Assembly (NCBI RefSeq): GCF_011682175.1
Contig: NZ_WHJG01000013.1
Span: forward strand, 100,216 to 164,215
Direction: 5' to 3'
DNA: 64,000 nucleotides
Origin: Massilia frigida
GTDB taxonomy: Bacteria; Pseudomonadota; Gammaproteobacteria; Burkholderiales; Burkholderiaceae_D
The notes beneath the pieces are model-generated. The model worked only from the letters and a program-made list of their open reading frames with translations, did no database searches and had not been told where the DNA came from. The position numbers were made by a program, and so were the translations under genes. Below, in pieces: positions 19,843 to 31,360 of the stretch (within the stretch, counting starts at the first letter, position 1; every line of letters starts with the position of its first letter).

Positions 19843-22424
19843 CTACTCCGCCTCCACCTGCCCGGCTTCGACAAAGTGCGCATTGTGCGGATCGTCCTTG
19901 GGACCATTCATCAGCCAGTAATGATGAAACGCCAGCCGCACGTTATCGCGCAGCTGCGTCTCGTCCCACGGCTTGGTGTAGAAGCGGTAAATCGCGCCAC
20001 GGTTGATCGAGTCGAGCACCGCTTCGAGCCCCGTGTAGCCCGACAAGATAATCCGTATCGTATCCGGATACAGCTCCTTGACCTTGCTCAGGAACTCGGT
20101 ACCGCTCATGCCCGGCATGCGCTGGTCGCACACGATCACCTGCACCGTGTGCAGCGCCAGCAGCTCGAAGCCTTCGCCCGGCGACACCGCCGTCAGGATC
20201 CGGTAGTTATCGCGCTTGAACAGCCGGTGCAGCGACGACAGCACGTTGACGTCGTCGTCCACGATCAGCAAGGTCTGGCGGTGGTTGTCGGGCGACTCCG
20301 GCTCGGACGGCTGCGCCAGATTGGCCAGCACCATCTCGCCGAACTCCGCGGCCGGCAGCGGGCGGCTGAAATGGAAACCCTGCACTTCGTCGCAGCGGTG
20401 GCGCCGCAGGTAGGCCATCTGCGCCGGCGTCTCGACCCCTTCCGCGATTACCTGCATGTGCAGCGAATGGGCCATGCCGATGATGGCCAGGGCGATGGCC
20501 GCGTCGTCCGGATTGACCGTCACGTCGCGCACGAAGGCGATGTCGATCTTGAGCTTGTCGATCGGGAAGCGCTTCAGGTACGCCAGGCTCGAATAGCCGG
20601 TGCCGAAATCGTCGATCGCAATCGTGATGCCAAGCTGCTTCAGATTGCCCAGCACCGCTATGGTGTGCTCGGCGTTGGACATCAGCGCGCTTTCGGTCAG
20701 TTCCAGTTCCAGCAGCGAGGCATCGATCCCGTGCCGGCCGACCGCCGCGCGGATTTCGCCTTCCAGGTCGCCCTCGACAAACTGGCGGCTCGATACATTG
20801 ACGGCCACCCGCACGTCGCCCACCTCGCTGGCCGACCACAGCGCAATCTGGCGGCAGGCTTCGTCGATCACCCACCCGCCGACCCGCACGATCAAGCCGG
20901 TTTCCTCCATCACCGGCACGAATTCGGCCGGAAACACCAGGCCGTAGCCGGGCCGGTTCCAGCGCAGCAGCGCTTCGGCGCCGCTGATGCGGCCCGTGCG
21001 CAGATTCACCTTGGGCTGGAAGTACAGCAGGAATTCGCCATGCTCCAGCGCGTGCCGCAGCGCCAGTTCGAGGTCGAGCCGCTCCAGCACCTGCACGTTC
21101 ATGCCGGCGGTGAAAAAGCGGTAGCCGTCGCGCCCCGCTTCCTTGGCGCGGCCCATGGCCGTGTCGGCGTACTTGATCAGCGTTTCGGGGTCAAGCGCGT
21201 CGTCCGGATACATGGCGATGCCGATGCTGGCCGTCAGGCCGGCCTGCTTGCCCTGCAGGTCGAACGGCGCGCGCAGCGTATCGCGCACTTCGTTGGCGAC
21301 GTTGACGGCGTCCTGCTGGTTGCGCGTCATGGTCAGGATGAGGGCGAATTCATCGCCGCCCAGGCGCCCGACCGTGTCGCGGATGCGCACGCACTGCACC
21401 AGGCGCGTGCTGAACTGGCGCAGCAGTTCGTCGCCCAGGGCCGAGCCGAGCGAATCGTTGACGGTCTTGAAGCGGTCGAGCGCGATGAACAGCACCACGA
21501 TGCGCCACTGCTTGTCCTGGGCCAGCTCGATCGCTTCGCGCAAGGTCTGGTAGAACAGGGTGCGGTTGGGCAGGCCGGTCAGGCTGTCGTAGCTGGCCAG
21601 GTGCGCCAGGCGCTGGCGCGCGGCCAGGCGCTCGCTGATATCGCGCGCCACCGCGATCAGCATGCGCGTGCCGCCCACGGCCTGGGTTTGCCAGTAGATT
21701 TCCACCGCCACTTCGCGCAGGTCGGCGCGCGTCAGGTGGTCTTCGACCAGGTCGGGGTAGCGCGCGGCGTCGCGCTCCGGGTCGGCCTGGCGCGCCAGCT
21801 GGCCGGGGCCGGCCAGGCCGAACACCGTCGGGTCGAGCCGCAGCAGCTCGTCGCGCTGGTAGCCGAGCATGCGGCAGGCGCCGTCGTTGACGTCGACCAC
21901 GCGCATGCTGCCGGTGTCGATCAGGAAGATGGCGTCGTCGGTGGCGTCCATGGCGCTGCGAAAGCGCTGCAGTTCAGCGGTGCGCTCGCGCACCGTCTGT
22001 TCGAGCAGGGTGCCGTAGCTCTTCGATTCGCGGTGCAGCAGGCGCACTTCGAGCATGTTGCGGATGCGGGTGAGCACTTCGACCGGGTCGAACGGCTTGC
22101 CGACGAAGTCGCGCGCGCCGGCGTCGAGCGCGGCCAGCTTTTTGTCCGGTTCGGCCGTCACCACCAGCACCGGCAGGTAGGCTTCGGTTTCCATGGGCGC
22201 CAGCGCCTCCATCACCTGGAAGCCATTCATGCCCGGCATGTGCAGGTCGAGGATGATCAGGTCGTAACGGTGCTTGAGGTGCATCGCGGCCACCCCGCGC
22301 GGGTCGGTGGTGCTGCTGACGTTGGTGTAGCCGGTGGTCGTGAGCAGGTATTCGAGCAGCTGGACGTTGACCAGCTGGTCGTCGACGACCAGGATGGCGG
22401 CGTTATGGATGTCATCAAGCGATA

Positions 22425-22428
<4 letters not shown>
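19843..22428 (-). CDS. REC-PAS-GGDEF-EAL-REC c-di-GMP phosphodiesterase
   Basis: An 861-residue cytoplasmic response regulator. Domains in order: receiver (about 10-125, [13 protein letters not shown]), PAS (150-270), GGDEF (275-440, motif RLGGDEF intact), EAL (450-700) and a second receiver at the C-terminus (720-840, [13 protein letters not shown], like RpfG-type receivers). The EAL domain keeps the EALLRW motif, [10 protein letters not shown] and AEGVE, so c-di-GMP hydrolysis is expected. In GGDEF, the metal-binding Asp before LDRFK is Ala (FIALDRFK, codon GCG), so cyclase activity is doubtful. The start overlaps the upstream kinase stop by four bases: the kinase is the likely phosphodonor. 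Confidence 0.9.
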
Positions 22429-24448
<2,020 letters not shown>

Positions 24449-24452
<4 letters not shown>

Positions 24453-25075
24453 GTGGCCCCCTGCACGCGGTTGGCGGCGGCCAGCATGCGCGCGCTGATG
24501 CGCAGCCGGCTCGACGTGACCTGGCCGAGGGCGACGTCGAAGCGCAGCCGGTCCTGGGCTACCACGAAGGCGATCATGCACCCCAAAGCGATGCCGTCGT
24601 CGGCGTCCGACACGGTAAGCACCGACTGGCCGCGCGCGGCCGCCAGCATGTCGATCACGGTGGCGCGCTCGCCGGCGCCGACAAACAGGATGTGCAGGCC
24701 TTGCAGGGCGTCGCCGCGGCGCAGTTTGCGCACCGAAATGGCGTGCCCGCCGACGGTGCGCCCGGCCACCATTTGTTCGAGCTGGTCGGCCAGGCCATCG
24801 TTGCCGGCCACGCCGATCTGGAGCGGGCTGTCGGGGCGCGCGAAGCTGCCTTCGGGCCACTCGACGAAGCCGGCGAATTTGAACAGGTAAGCCGCCTTGA
24901 CCTGGTTTTCGACGCTGGGCTGGGCCTGGGCAGCGCCGCTCCAGGCGAACAGCGCCAGTAGCGCCAATAGCGCCGGCAGCGCCAGCCAGCGTCCCGCACG
25001 CCTGCGCAATGCGAACCGGCTCAGGCCCGCCATGGCGGTTCGGCAAGCAAAAGAATCGGGGACATGGGACTCCAA
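24449..25075 (-). CDS. YfiR family periplasmic protein (DUF4154)
   Basis: A 208-residue exported protein; a start at 25033 would be equally possible and places the signal helix (ALPALLALLALFAWSG) nearer the N-terminus. The mature region starts VENQVKAAYLFKFAGFVEWPEGSF, the DUF4154/YfiR signature, followed by IGVAGNDGLADQL and ILFVGAGERA. In Pseudomonas, YfiR represses the CHASE8 diguanylate cyclase YfiN. Here it heads an operon with a CHASE8 histidine kinase and a phosphodiesterase, so it is likely the periplasmic input of that pathway. Confidence 0.88.
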
Positions 25076-25357
25076 TCCGAATCAGACAGAAAAGCAAACT
25101 CAGCGCTAAAGCCCAGCTTATCAGAGCAACAGGCTGGCGGCGCACGGCACAAACCTGGGCGGCGCACGACGTTTTCCCCGGAACCACTCTACGCTGTTTT
25201 ACTTCGCTTGGATATCCCTTTTGAAACATTGCAACAGGGTGGGCGGACAGTGTTGCAGAGCGCATGGTAAAGTAGAATCGCAGGGCCGCGCCGTCATGCG
25301 CGCGCCCTCCCCAGATCTGTTTTCCGATCCCCGATTACCGTCCAAAAGGAGCAACAC
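25076..25357. other. Divergent promoter region of the yfiR-like operon and pncC
   Basis: 282 bp between divergent start codons. AAAAGGAG (25344-25351) is the ribosome site of pncC. Otherwise nothing clear. Confidence 0.5.
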
Positions 25358-25840
25358 GTGACGAACGACATTCTCGATCTTTCCGCCAAAGTCGGCCGCG
25401 CGCTGCAAGCGAAAGGCTTGCTGCTGGTGACCGCCGAATCGTGCACCGGCGGCGGGGTAGCGCAGGCGGTCACCGAGGTGGCCGGCTCGACCGGCTGGTT
25501 CGATTGCGGCTTCATCACCTATTCGAATGCCTCGAAAACCGAATTGCTGGACGTGTCGGCGGCGCTGATGGCGCAGCTGGGCTCGGTCAGCGAAGAAGTG
25601 GCGGCCGCCATGGCCAGCGGTGCGTTGGCAAACAGCAACGCGCACGTGGCCCTGTCGACCACCGGCATCGCCGGCCCCAGCGGCGCGGTGCCGGGCAAGC
25701 CGGTCGGCACGGTCTGCTTCGGCTGGGCCAGGGGCGACGCGGTCCAGACCGAACGCCTGGTGTTCGCGGGCGACCGCCACGCCGTGCGCGAGCAGACCGT
25801 GGTGCACGCGCTGCAAGGGTTGCTGCGCATCATCGAATAG
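25358..25840 (+). CDS. pncC: Nicotinamide-nucleotide amidohydrolase PncC (CinA C-terminal type)
   Basis: A 160-residue stand-alone CinA C-terminal domain that deamidates nicotinamide mononucleotide to nicotinic acid mononucleotide in NAD recycling. The catalytic Ser is in TAESCTGG; GFITYSNASKTELL, VALSTTGIAGPSG and the GTVCFGWA strand complete the family pattern. A GTG start at 25358 follows a strong AAAGGAG site. It lacks the N-terminal CinA/COG1058 domain, normal for this type. Confidence 0.92.
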   Translation: MTNDILDLSAKVGRALQAKGLLLVTAESCTGGGVAQAVTEVAGSTGWFDCGFITYSNASKTELLDVSAALMAQLGSVSEEVAAAMASGALANSNAHVALSTTGIAGPSGAVPGKPVGTVCFGWARGDAVQTERLVFAGDRHAVREQTVVHALQGLLRIIE

Positions 25841-25941
25841 ACGCGCGATGGCGGATTGGCGCCGTCGCCTGTTCTCCCCCTGCGTTGACACCTGCCGGGC
25901 CGGCACGCGCACTGGCGCCGGTCATTTTCTGGAGCAATTCG

Positions 25942-26670
25942 ATGCACAATACGGTTCATTTCATCCTGCAGGGCAAGGGCGGCATCGGCAAGACCCTGGT
26001 CTCGACCATCCTGGCGCAATGGCTGGCAGGCAAGGACGAGCGCCCGCTGCGCTGCTACGACACCGACCAGGAAAACGCCACCTTTTCGCGCTACAAGGCG
26101 ATGGACGTGAAACACGTGCCGGTCATGACCGATGCGCGCAACATCGACCCCAAGCGCTTCGATGCGCTGATGATCGACTTGCTGGAAGAAGAAGGCAACT
26201 GCGTGATCGACAATGGCGCGAATACCTTTTCGCCGCTGATGGGTTACCTGCTGGAAAATGATTGCTTCGATCTGCTCAAGGAATCGGGGCGCAAGGTGTA
26301 CATCCACACCATCGTCGGCGGCGGCGACACCCTGCACGACACGGCCATGGGGTTCGTCTCGACCGCCAAGTCGACCAGCGTGCCGCTGGTGCTGTGGGAA
26401 AACGAACACTTCGGCCCGCTGCAATCGGCCACCGGCAAGGTGTTTACCGAGTCGCAGACCTATGCCGACAACGCCGCGCGCGTGTGCGGGCGGGTGGTGC
26501 TGTCGCAGCGCAATGCCGACACCTTCGGCGCCGACATCAAGAAGATGAACATCGCGCGCCTGACCGCCAATGAAGTGCGCGAAAGCGACAAATTCAACGT
26601 CATGGAAAAGCAGCGCATCAAGGTGGTGTTCCGCGACCTGTTCGAGCAACTCGACAACGTCCAGTGGTAA
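25942..26670 (+). CDS. TraL-like conjugal transfer ATPase
   Basis: A 242-residue P-loop NTPase of the MinD/ParA fold: QGKGGIGKTLVST (Walker A, residues 11-18) at the N-terminus. The rest resembles IncP TraL in order: CYDTDQENATFSRYKA, VIDNGANTFSPLMGYLL, HTIVGGGDTLHDT, and the end MEKQRIKVVFRDLFEQLD. GGAG precedes the ATG at 25942. The next gene starts 6 bp downstream and is TraM-like. No relaxase, coupling protein or pilus genes are in this window, so it is either a remnant or a domesticated pair. Confidence 0.75.
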   Translation: MHNTVHFILQGKGGIGKTLVSTILAQWLAGKDERPLRCYDTDQENATFSRYKAMDVKHVPVMTDARNIDPKRFDALMIDLLEEEGNCVIDNGANTFSPLMGYLLENDCFDLLKESGRKVYIHTIVGGGDTLHDTAMGFVSTAKSTSVPLVLWENEHFGPLQSATGKVFTESQTYADNAARVCGRVVLSQRNADTFGADIKKMNIARLTANEVRESDKFNVMEKQRIKVVFRDLFEQLDNVQW

Positions 26671-26676
26671 GCCGGC

Positions 26677-27201
26677 ATGGACCAGCAAAAACTGCGCACC
26701 CTCGTCTTTGAGAAAACCGGCGTGCGGATCGATATCGACGATCCGATTTTCGCGCTGGTGGCGCTGAACGAGGCGGTGCTGGCCGAAGCGGTCGAGCGCC
26801 ACGTGGAGCTGCTCGACGACGCCACCGCCGACCTGGCCGACCAGGTCCAGGCGCTGCAAGAGAGCGGCAGCCTGTGCCACTTCAGCAAGGCCGCGGGCGA
26901 GCGCCCGGCACCGGCGGCACTGGTCGCGGCGCCGCCGGCGGCCATCCACGCCCAGCCGCTGCGGGAAAAACGCATCATCGCGATTGCCGGCGGCGCGGCG
27001 CTGCTGTGCGCCTTCGTGGTGCTGGCCGGCCAGGCACTGTTGTTGCGCCCGGCGCCCGCCCCGGCTGCGGCGGTGGTGGCGAACGAATTGACGCCCGCGC
27101 AAAGCGCCGCCCTGCGCGAGGGTGAAAAGCTGGCCGCCATCGTCGCCAAACTGGACCCAAAAACGCGCGCCGTCATCGCCGCCGAGATGCAAAAACCCTG
27201 A
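26677..27201 (+). CDS. TraM-like conjugal transfer protein
   Basis: A 174-residue protein. N-terminal VFEKTGVRIDIDDPIFALVALNE matches the opening of IncP-type TraM, followed by a helical segment (ERHVELLDDATADLADQVQ), a Pro/Ala-rich linker, a single membrane helix (about 101-122, IIAIAGGAALLCAFVVLAG) and a short C-terminal part. It lies 6 bp after the TraL-like gene and is probably a bitopic inner-membrane partner. The role outside conjugation is unknown. Confidence 0.65.
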   Translation: MDQQKLRTLVFEKTGVRIDIDDPIFALVALNEAVLAEAVERHVELLDDATADLADQVQALQESGSLCHFSKAAGERPAPAALVAAPPAAIHAQPLREKRIIAIAGGAALLCAFVVLAGQALLLRPAPAPAAAVVANELTPAQSAALREGEKLAAIVAKLDPKTRAVIAAEMQKP

Positions 27202-27234
27202 AATTGCGGCGAGGAACATGCCTCGCGGCAAAAT

Positions 27235-27261
27235 TGCGCTATCATATCTACATATCTTCAC
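27235..27261. promoter_or_regulatory. Possible ArsR operator
   Basis: TATCATATCTACATATCTTC just upstream of the ArsR gene contains two direct copies of CATATCT nine bp apart within an AT-rich patch. ArsR-family repressors usually bind AT-rich imperfect palindromes at such positions. This is only a candidate. Confidence 0.25.
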
Positions 27262-27588
27262 ATGTTGACTATGAAACCTTCTCCCGATAACGACGCTTCG
27301 ATTGCCCAACTGGCCGACCTGTTCCACCTGCTGGGCGACCCGACCCGGCTGCGCATCGTGCTGTCCTGCCTGGCGGGACCGATTGCGGTGGGCGACATCG
27401 CCGCCACCCTGCAACTGAGCAGCTCCCTGGTCAGCCACCACCTGCGCCTGCTGCGCGCGGCCCGCATCGTCAAGGCCGAGCGCCAAGGCAAGCAAGTGTT
27501 TTATTCGACGGCGGACGCCCACATCAGCGGCGTGCTGACCGACATGCTCGAACACATCGCAGAACCCACCAATGGAATCGACCCATGA
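27262..27588 (+). CDS. ArsR/SmtB family metal-responsive repressor
   Basis: A 108-residue winged-helix protein: LADLFHLLGDPTRLRIVLSCL, recognition helix LSSSLVSHHLRLLRAARIV, and wing ERQGKQVFYS. No N-terminal Cys pair of the ArsR/CadC type is seen; a C-terminal DAHISGVLTDMLEHI helix with Asp/His residues resembles the alpha-5 zinc site of SmtB/CzrA. Its stop overlaps the start of the CDF exporter by four bases, so it likely represses the pair and releases it on zinc or a similar cation. Confidence 0.88.
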   Translation: MLTMKPSPDNDASIAQLADLFHLLGDPTRLRIVLSCLAGPIAVGDIAATLQLSSSLVSHHLRLLRAARIVKAERQGKQVFYSTADAHISGVLTDMLEHIAEPTNGIDP

Positions 27589-28613
27589 CCAGCGCCCACG
27601 ACCACGATCACGACCACGCCGGACACAGCCACGCGCAGGCGCCCGCCAAGGCGCCCGAAGCGGCGCACAAGCATGGCCACGGCCACGATCACGACCACGG
27701 GCACGGACACCATCATCACCAGCTCGATCCGAACGGCAATGGGCGCGCGTTCGCGCTGGCCATCGGCCTGAACACGGTGTTTGTCGGCATCGAATTCTTT
27801 TACGGATTCCTGGCCAACTCGACGGCGCTGATGGCCGACGCCGGCCACAACCTGTCCGATGTGCTGGGCCTGATGCTGGCCTGGGGCGCGGCCATGCTCA
27901 CCAAGCGCGCACCGGACGGGCGCTACACCTACGGCTTGCGCAGCTCGTCGATCCTGGCGGCCCTGCTCAACGCCCTGCTGCTGATGCTGGCCTGCGGCGC
28001 GATCGGCTGGGAAGCGGTGCACCGTTTCGCCAATCCGGCGCCGGTACAGGGAATGACGATGTCGGTGGTGGCCGGCATCGGCGTGCTGGTCAACGGCTTT
28101 TCGGCCTGGCTGTTCATGGCTGGCAGCAAGGACGACTTGAACATCCGCGGCGCTTACCAGCACATGGCGGCCGATGCCGCGATTTCGCTGGGCGTGGTGC
28201 TGTCGGGCGTGGCGATCATGTTCAGCGGCTGGACCTGGCTCGACCCGGCGGTCAGTATCGTGATCGTGCTGCTGATTTTAGTTACCACCTGGGGCTTGCT
28301 GCGCGAATCGCTCGACCTGGTGCTGGCGGCGGTGCCGGCCAATGTGGATGCCGCTGCGGTGGGCGCTTATCTGAAGGCGCGGCCGGGCGTGGCCGGCATT
28401 CACGACTTGCATATCTGGGCCATGAGCACGACCGAGACGGCCCTGACCGCGCACCTGGTGATGCCCGATGGCTACCCGGGCGACGCCGCGCTCGACACGA
28501 TCGTGGCGACCCTCAAGGCCGATTATGCGATCCACCATTGCACCTTGCAGGTGGAACTGGGCACGAGCGATCACAGCTGCACCTTGCATGCGGAGCAAGC
28601 AAAGCCGGCCTAG
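27585..28613 (+). CDS. CDF family divalent cation exporter (CzcD/ZitB-like)
   Basis: A 342-residue inner-membrane antiporter exporting Zn2+ and possibly Co2+/Cd2+. The N-terminus is extremely His-rich (residues 5-46), followed by six membrane segments; the first contains LMADAGHNLSDVLGL (metal-binding HxxxD) and a later one GAYQHMAADAAISLGV (second HxxxD). The cytoplasmic C-terminal domain has HDLHIWAMSTTE and HCTLQVE. Translationally coupled to the ArsR regulator, fitting a metal-induced efflux operon. Confidence 0.92.
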   Translation: MTSAHDHDHDHAGHSHAQAPAKAPEAAHKHGHGHDHDHGHGHHHHQLDPNGNGRAFALAIGLNTVFVGIEFFYGFLANSTALMADAGHNLSDVLGLMLAWGAAMLTKRAPDGRYTYGLRSSSILAALLNALLLMLACGAIGWEAVHRFANPAPVQGMTMSVVAGIGVLVNGFSAWLFMAGSKDDLNIRGAYQHMAADAAISLGVVLSGVAIMFSGWTWLDPAVSIVIVLLILVTTWGLLRESLDLVLAAVPANVDAAAVGAYLKARPGVAGIHDLHIWAMSTTETALTAHLVMPDGYPGDAALDTIVATLKADYAIHHCTLQVELGTSDHSCTLHAEQAKPA

Positions 28614-28676
28614 CGCGGCGCGCCACGGAGGCGGCTTTGGCTCAGCCGACGCCGGGCCGGCCAGGCTGCGGCGTAG

Positions 28677-29429
28677 TCATTCCAGGCCGTATTTGGACAG
28701 GAGCGCCCGCCACACCGGATCGGTCTTGCTGGCGGCAACGGCAGCGTCGATTTCCTTGGCCAACGCAGCATCGCCTTTGGCAGAAAAGACGTGGCGTTCA
28801 AAGGCGAAGTGGGGACGCGACGACGTGTACAGATTGCTGCCGGCTGCAGCTTCGGCTCCCATTTGCTTCATCAGAAAGCGAAAGGTGCTGCTCGCCATGA
28901 TCGTCACGTCGACTTTGCCCGACGCGACTTTCTTGATATTCGAAAATTCTTCCTGCACGTCCTCGCGCTGGATGTCTTTGCCGAAGTGTTCTTCCAGGCC
29001 GGCATAGCGGTTCCCTTTGATACCGCCGAATTTCAAACCAGCCAAGTCCTCGGGGCCGCTGTATTCGAGCTTGCGGCTTTTGAGCGAGATGACGGCATTA
29101 GAGTCGCCAATCAATGCAGGCGACCAGTGATATTTCGCCTTTGCGCTGTCATCAACGAAGAATGGGCCGAGGAACAGCACGATACCCTTGAAGTCCGGGT
29201 CCTTCAGCACCGTATTGTTGAGCGTATCGCGAGAAACCTGTTTAAGCTGGAGTTGATACTTTCCCTTTAGCTTGTTATTCAGGTAGGCGACCGTTTCCTG
29301 CGCCAGTCCGCCATCGCCGACGACAAACGGCACCGCCGAATAGGAGTTGTAAGCTGGAATAATTTCGGCGGCAGCCAAAGCAGCATGCCCATTGGCAAGC
29401 ATGGCGAGGCAAAACAAGAGACGTTTCAT
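28677..29429 (-). CDS. Periplasmic solute-binding protein (SBP_bac_3-like)
   Basis: A 250-residue secreted protein with a signal peptide (MKRLLFCLAMLANGHAAL). The start at 29429 follows AGGAGG directly. The mature chain has the two-lobe pattern of family-3 solute-binding proteins (GLAQETVAYLNNKL, LAGLKFGGIKGNRY, a hinge DVTIMASSTFRFL, and the final DPVWRALLSKYGLE). It is only weakly like the protein at 9192-9977, and has no transporter genes beside it. Ligand unknown. Confidence 0.7.
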   Translation of the reverse strand: MKRLLFCLAMLANGHAALAAAEIIPAYNSYSAVPFVVGDGGLAQETVAYLNNKLKGKYQLQLKQVSRDTLNNTVLKDPDFKGIVLFLGPFFVDDSAKAKYHWSPALIGDSNAVISLKSRKLEYSGPEDLAGLKFGGIKGNRYAGLEEHFGKDIQREDVQEEFSNIKKVASGKVDVTIMASSTFRFLMKQMGAEAAAGSNLYTSSRPHFAFERHVFSAKGDAALAKEIDAAVAASKTDPVWRALLSKYGLE

Positions 29430-29791
29430 GACGGTCCTCCTCGGCGTAAGGGATGGCACACGATTCCGCTGTTTTTAACCAACTGGCGATTCATTTTACA
29501 CTCGAATTGATCCCGCGCAATTGCTTCGTGGCGTGGAGTAGACGGTGGCTCCGAGAGGCCCGCCATGCCTTGCGTGGCGTCTTGTCGACCAAGAAATCAA
29601 TGGTGTTTCTCCAATGCAGCACGGCAACGTCGAGCGGGAGAAAAAAGGCCGAAGAACAGCGCGAGCACCGCGTGGCCGGTAAGGTCGTCCTGCGCGGGCG
29701 GTCGATGCCCTCAAGCCGGCTGGCAACGGTGTCGCCGCGCCCGCATTCGCGACGACCGCGGCACCCATTTCCTCGCGCTGCACGCGCCGGG
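29430..29791. other. Intergenic region, nothing recognised
   Basis: About 360 bp upstream of the binding-protein gene and downstream of cysK. Frames here overlap without ribosome sites or domain character. Confidence 0.5.
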
Positions 29792-30724
29792 TCAGCCCGC
29801 CAGGTTGGCGAACAACGGCGTGGACAGATAGCGTTCGCCGAACGACGGGATGATCGTCACGATCACCTTGCCCGCGTTCTCGGGACGGCGTGCCACTGCG
29901 ATCGCCGCCCACAGCGCGGCACCCGATGAAATGCCGACCAGCAGCCCTTCTTCGCGGGCGGCGGCGCGTGCGGTTTCAAACGCGGCCTCGTTGCTCACGC
30001 AGATGACTTCATCGAAGGCCGCGCGGTTGAGCACTTGCGGCACGAAACCGGCGCCGATGCCCTGGATCGGGTGCGGACCCTTGGTGCCTTTGGACAGCAT
30101 GGGCGACGCTTCCGGCTCCACGGCGATGGCCTGGAAACCCGGCTTGCGCGCCTTGAGCACTTCGCCCACGCCGGTAATGGTGCCGCCGGTGCCGACGCCG
30201 GCCACCAGGATATCGACCTTGCCTTCGGTGTCGCGCCAGATTTCCTCGGCCGTGGTGCGGCGGTGCACATCCGGATTGGCGGGATTGTTGAATTGCTGCG
30301 GCATGAAATAGTTGGGATTGGCCGCGACCAGTTCCTCGGCCACGCGGATGGCGCCCAGCATGCCTTCCGGCCCCGGCGTGAGCACCAGCTCGGCGCCGTA
30401 GGCGCGCAGCAGCATGCGCCGCTCGCTGCTCATGGTTTCGGGCATGACCAGCTTGCAGCGGTAGCCGCGCGCCGCGCACACCATGGCCAGCGCGATGCCA
30501 GTGTTGCCGCTGGTCGGCTCGACGATGACGGTGTCGGGACCGATCTTGCCGGCCGCCTCGGCCGCTTCGACCATGGCCAGGCCGATCCGGTCCTTGACGC
30601 TGTGGGCCGGATTGTAGAACTCCAGCTTGGCCAGGATGTCTGCGCCGGCGCCATGCGCCAGCTTGCGGATCCGGACCAGCGGGGTGTTGCCGATTAACTC
30701 AGTGACGTCGTTTGCGATTCTCAT
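29792..30724 (-). CDS. cysK: Cysteine synthase A
   Basis: A 310-residue PLP enzyme making L-cysteine from O-acetylserine and sulfide. Key motifs: [11 protein letters not shown], the PLP lysine in [11 protein letters not shown], the phosphate-binding [12 protein letters not shown], and the GTGGTITG loop; the C-terminal [11 protein letters not shown] completes the fold. The GGGAG site lies 7 bp before the ATG at 30724. CysM is the alternative, but the NPAHSVKDR context and length favour CysK. Confidence 0.9.
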   Translation of the reverse strand: MRIANDVTELIGNTPLVRIRKLAHGAGADILAKLEFYNPAHSVKDRIGLAMVEAAEAAGKIGPDTVIVEPTSGNTGIALAMVCAARGYRCKLVMPETMSSERRMLLRAYGAELVLTPGPEGMLGAIRVAEELVAANPNYFMPQQFNNPANPDVHRRTTAEEIWRDTEGKVDILVAGVGTGGTITGVGEVLKARKPGFQAIAVEPEASPMLSKGTKGPHPIQGIGAGFVPQVLNRAAFDEVICVSNEAAFETARAAAREEGLLVGISSGAALWAAIAVARRPENAGKVIVTIIPSFGERYLSTPLFANLAG

Positions 30725-30752
30725 GCTCACTCTCCCGCTGTAATGGTTGGAC

Positions 30753-31310
30753 TTATTTGACGTTCACGAGTTCCACGTCGAAGATCAGATCGGCGTCGGG
30801 CGGAATGCCGCCGCCCGGTGCGCCGCGCTTGCCGTAGGCCAGGTAGCTCGGGATGACCAGGGTGCGCTTGCCGCCCACTTTCATGCCCATCACGCCCTGG
30901 TCCCAGCCCTTGATCACGCGGCCGGTGCCGAGCACGAATTCGAGCGGCGCGCCGCGCGTGAGCGAGGAGTCGAACTGGCGGCCGCGCTGGCGCGTGGCCA
31001 TCGGCTTGTACAGCCAGCCGGTGTAATGCACGAATACCTTGCTGCCGGCGGTCGCTTCGGCGCCGGTGCCGACCTTGGTATCGGTGGCCACGAGCGGATC
31101 GAGCACCGGCTCGGCCAGCACCACGGTGCCAGGCGGGGTGGCAGGCTGCGCGGCCGGCTGGGCCGATGGGGGCGGTGCGGGTGGCACGTCGGTCGCTGGC
31201 ACGGTCGTGGCCGCCGGCGGCGTCTCTGGAGCGGGCGGCGTCTGGCCGGCGGCCTGGGCCAGGGAGGCCGCCGCGGCGCACATCAGGAATACGGAAAAGG
31301 GACGGCGCAT
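30753..31310 (-). CDS. FKBP-type peptidyl-prolyl isomerase, exported
   Basis: A 185-residue protein with a signal peptide (cleaved near AQA-AG), a Pro/Ala-rich linker of about 45 residues, and a C-terminal FKBP domain: [52 protein letters not shown] and a final FDVELVNVK. It accelerates proline isomerisation during folding in the periplasm. It ends 28 bp before cysK and may be co-transcribed. Confidence 0.9.
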   Translation of the reverse strand: MRRPFSVFLMCAAAASLAQAAGQTPPAPETPPAATTVPATDVPPAPPPSAQPAAQPATPPGTVVLAEPVLDPLVATDTKVGTGAEATAGSKVFVHYTGWLYKPMATRQRGRQFDSSLTRGAPLEFVLGTGRVIKGWDQGVMGMKVGGKRTLVIPSYLAYGKRGAPGGGIPPDADLIFDVELVNVK

Positions 31311-31360
31311 GATGGAATCGCTTTCAGTAAGAAATGGTCAAACTGGATACTTCTGCAACG

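Noticed and set aside
25519..27555. 678-residue minus-strand frame over pncC, TraL and TraM genes
   Set aside because: Opposite-strand shadow with low-complexity content.
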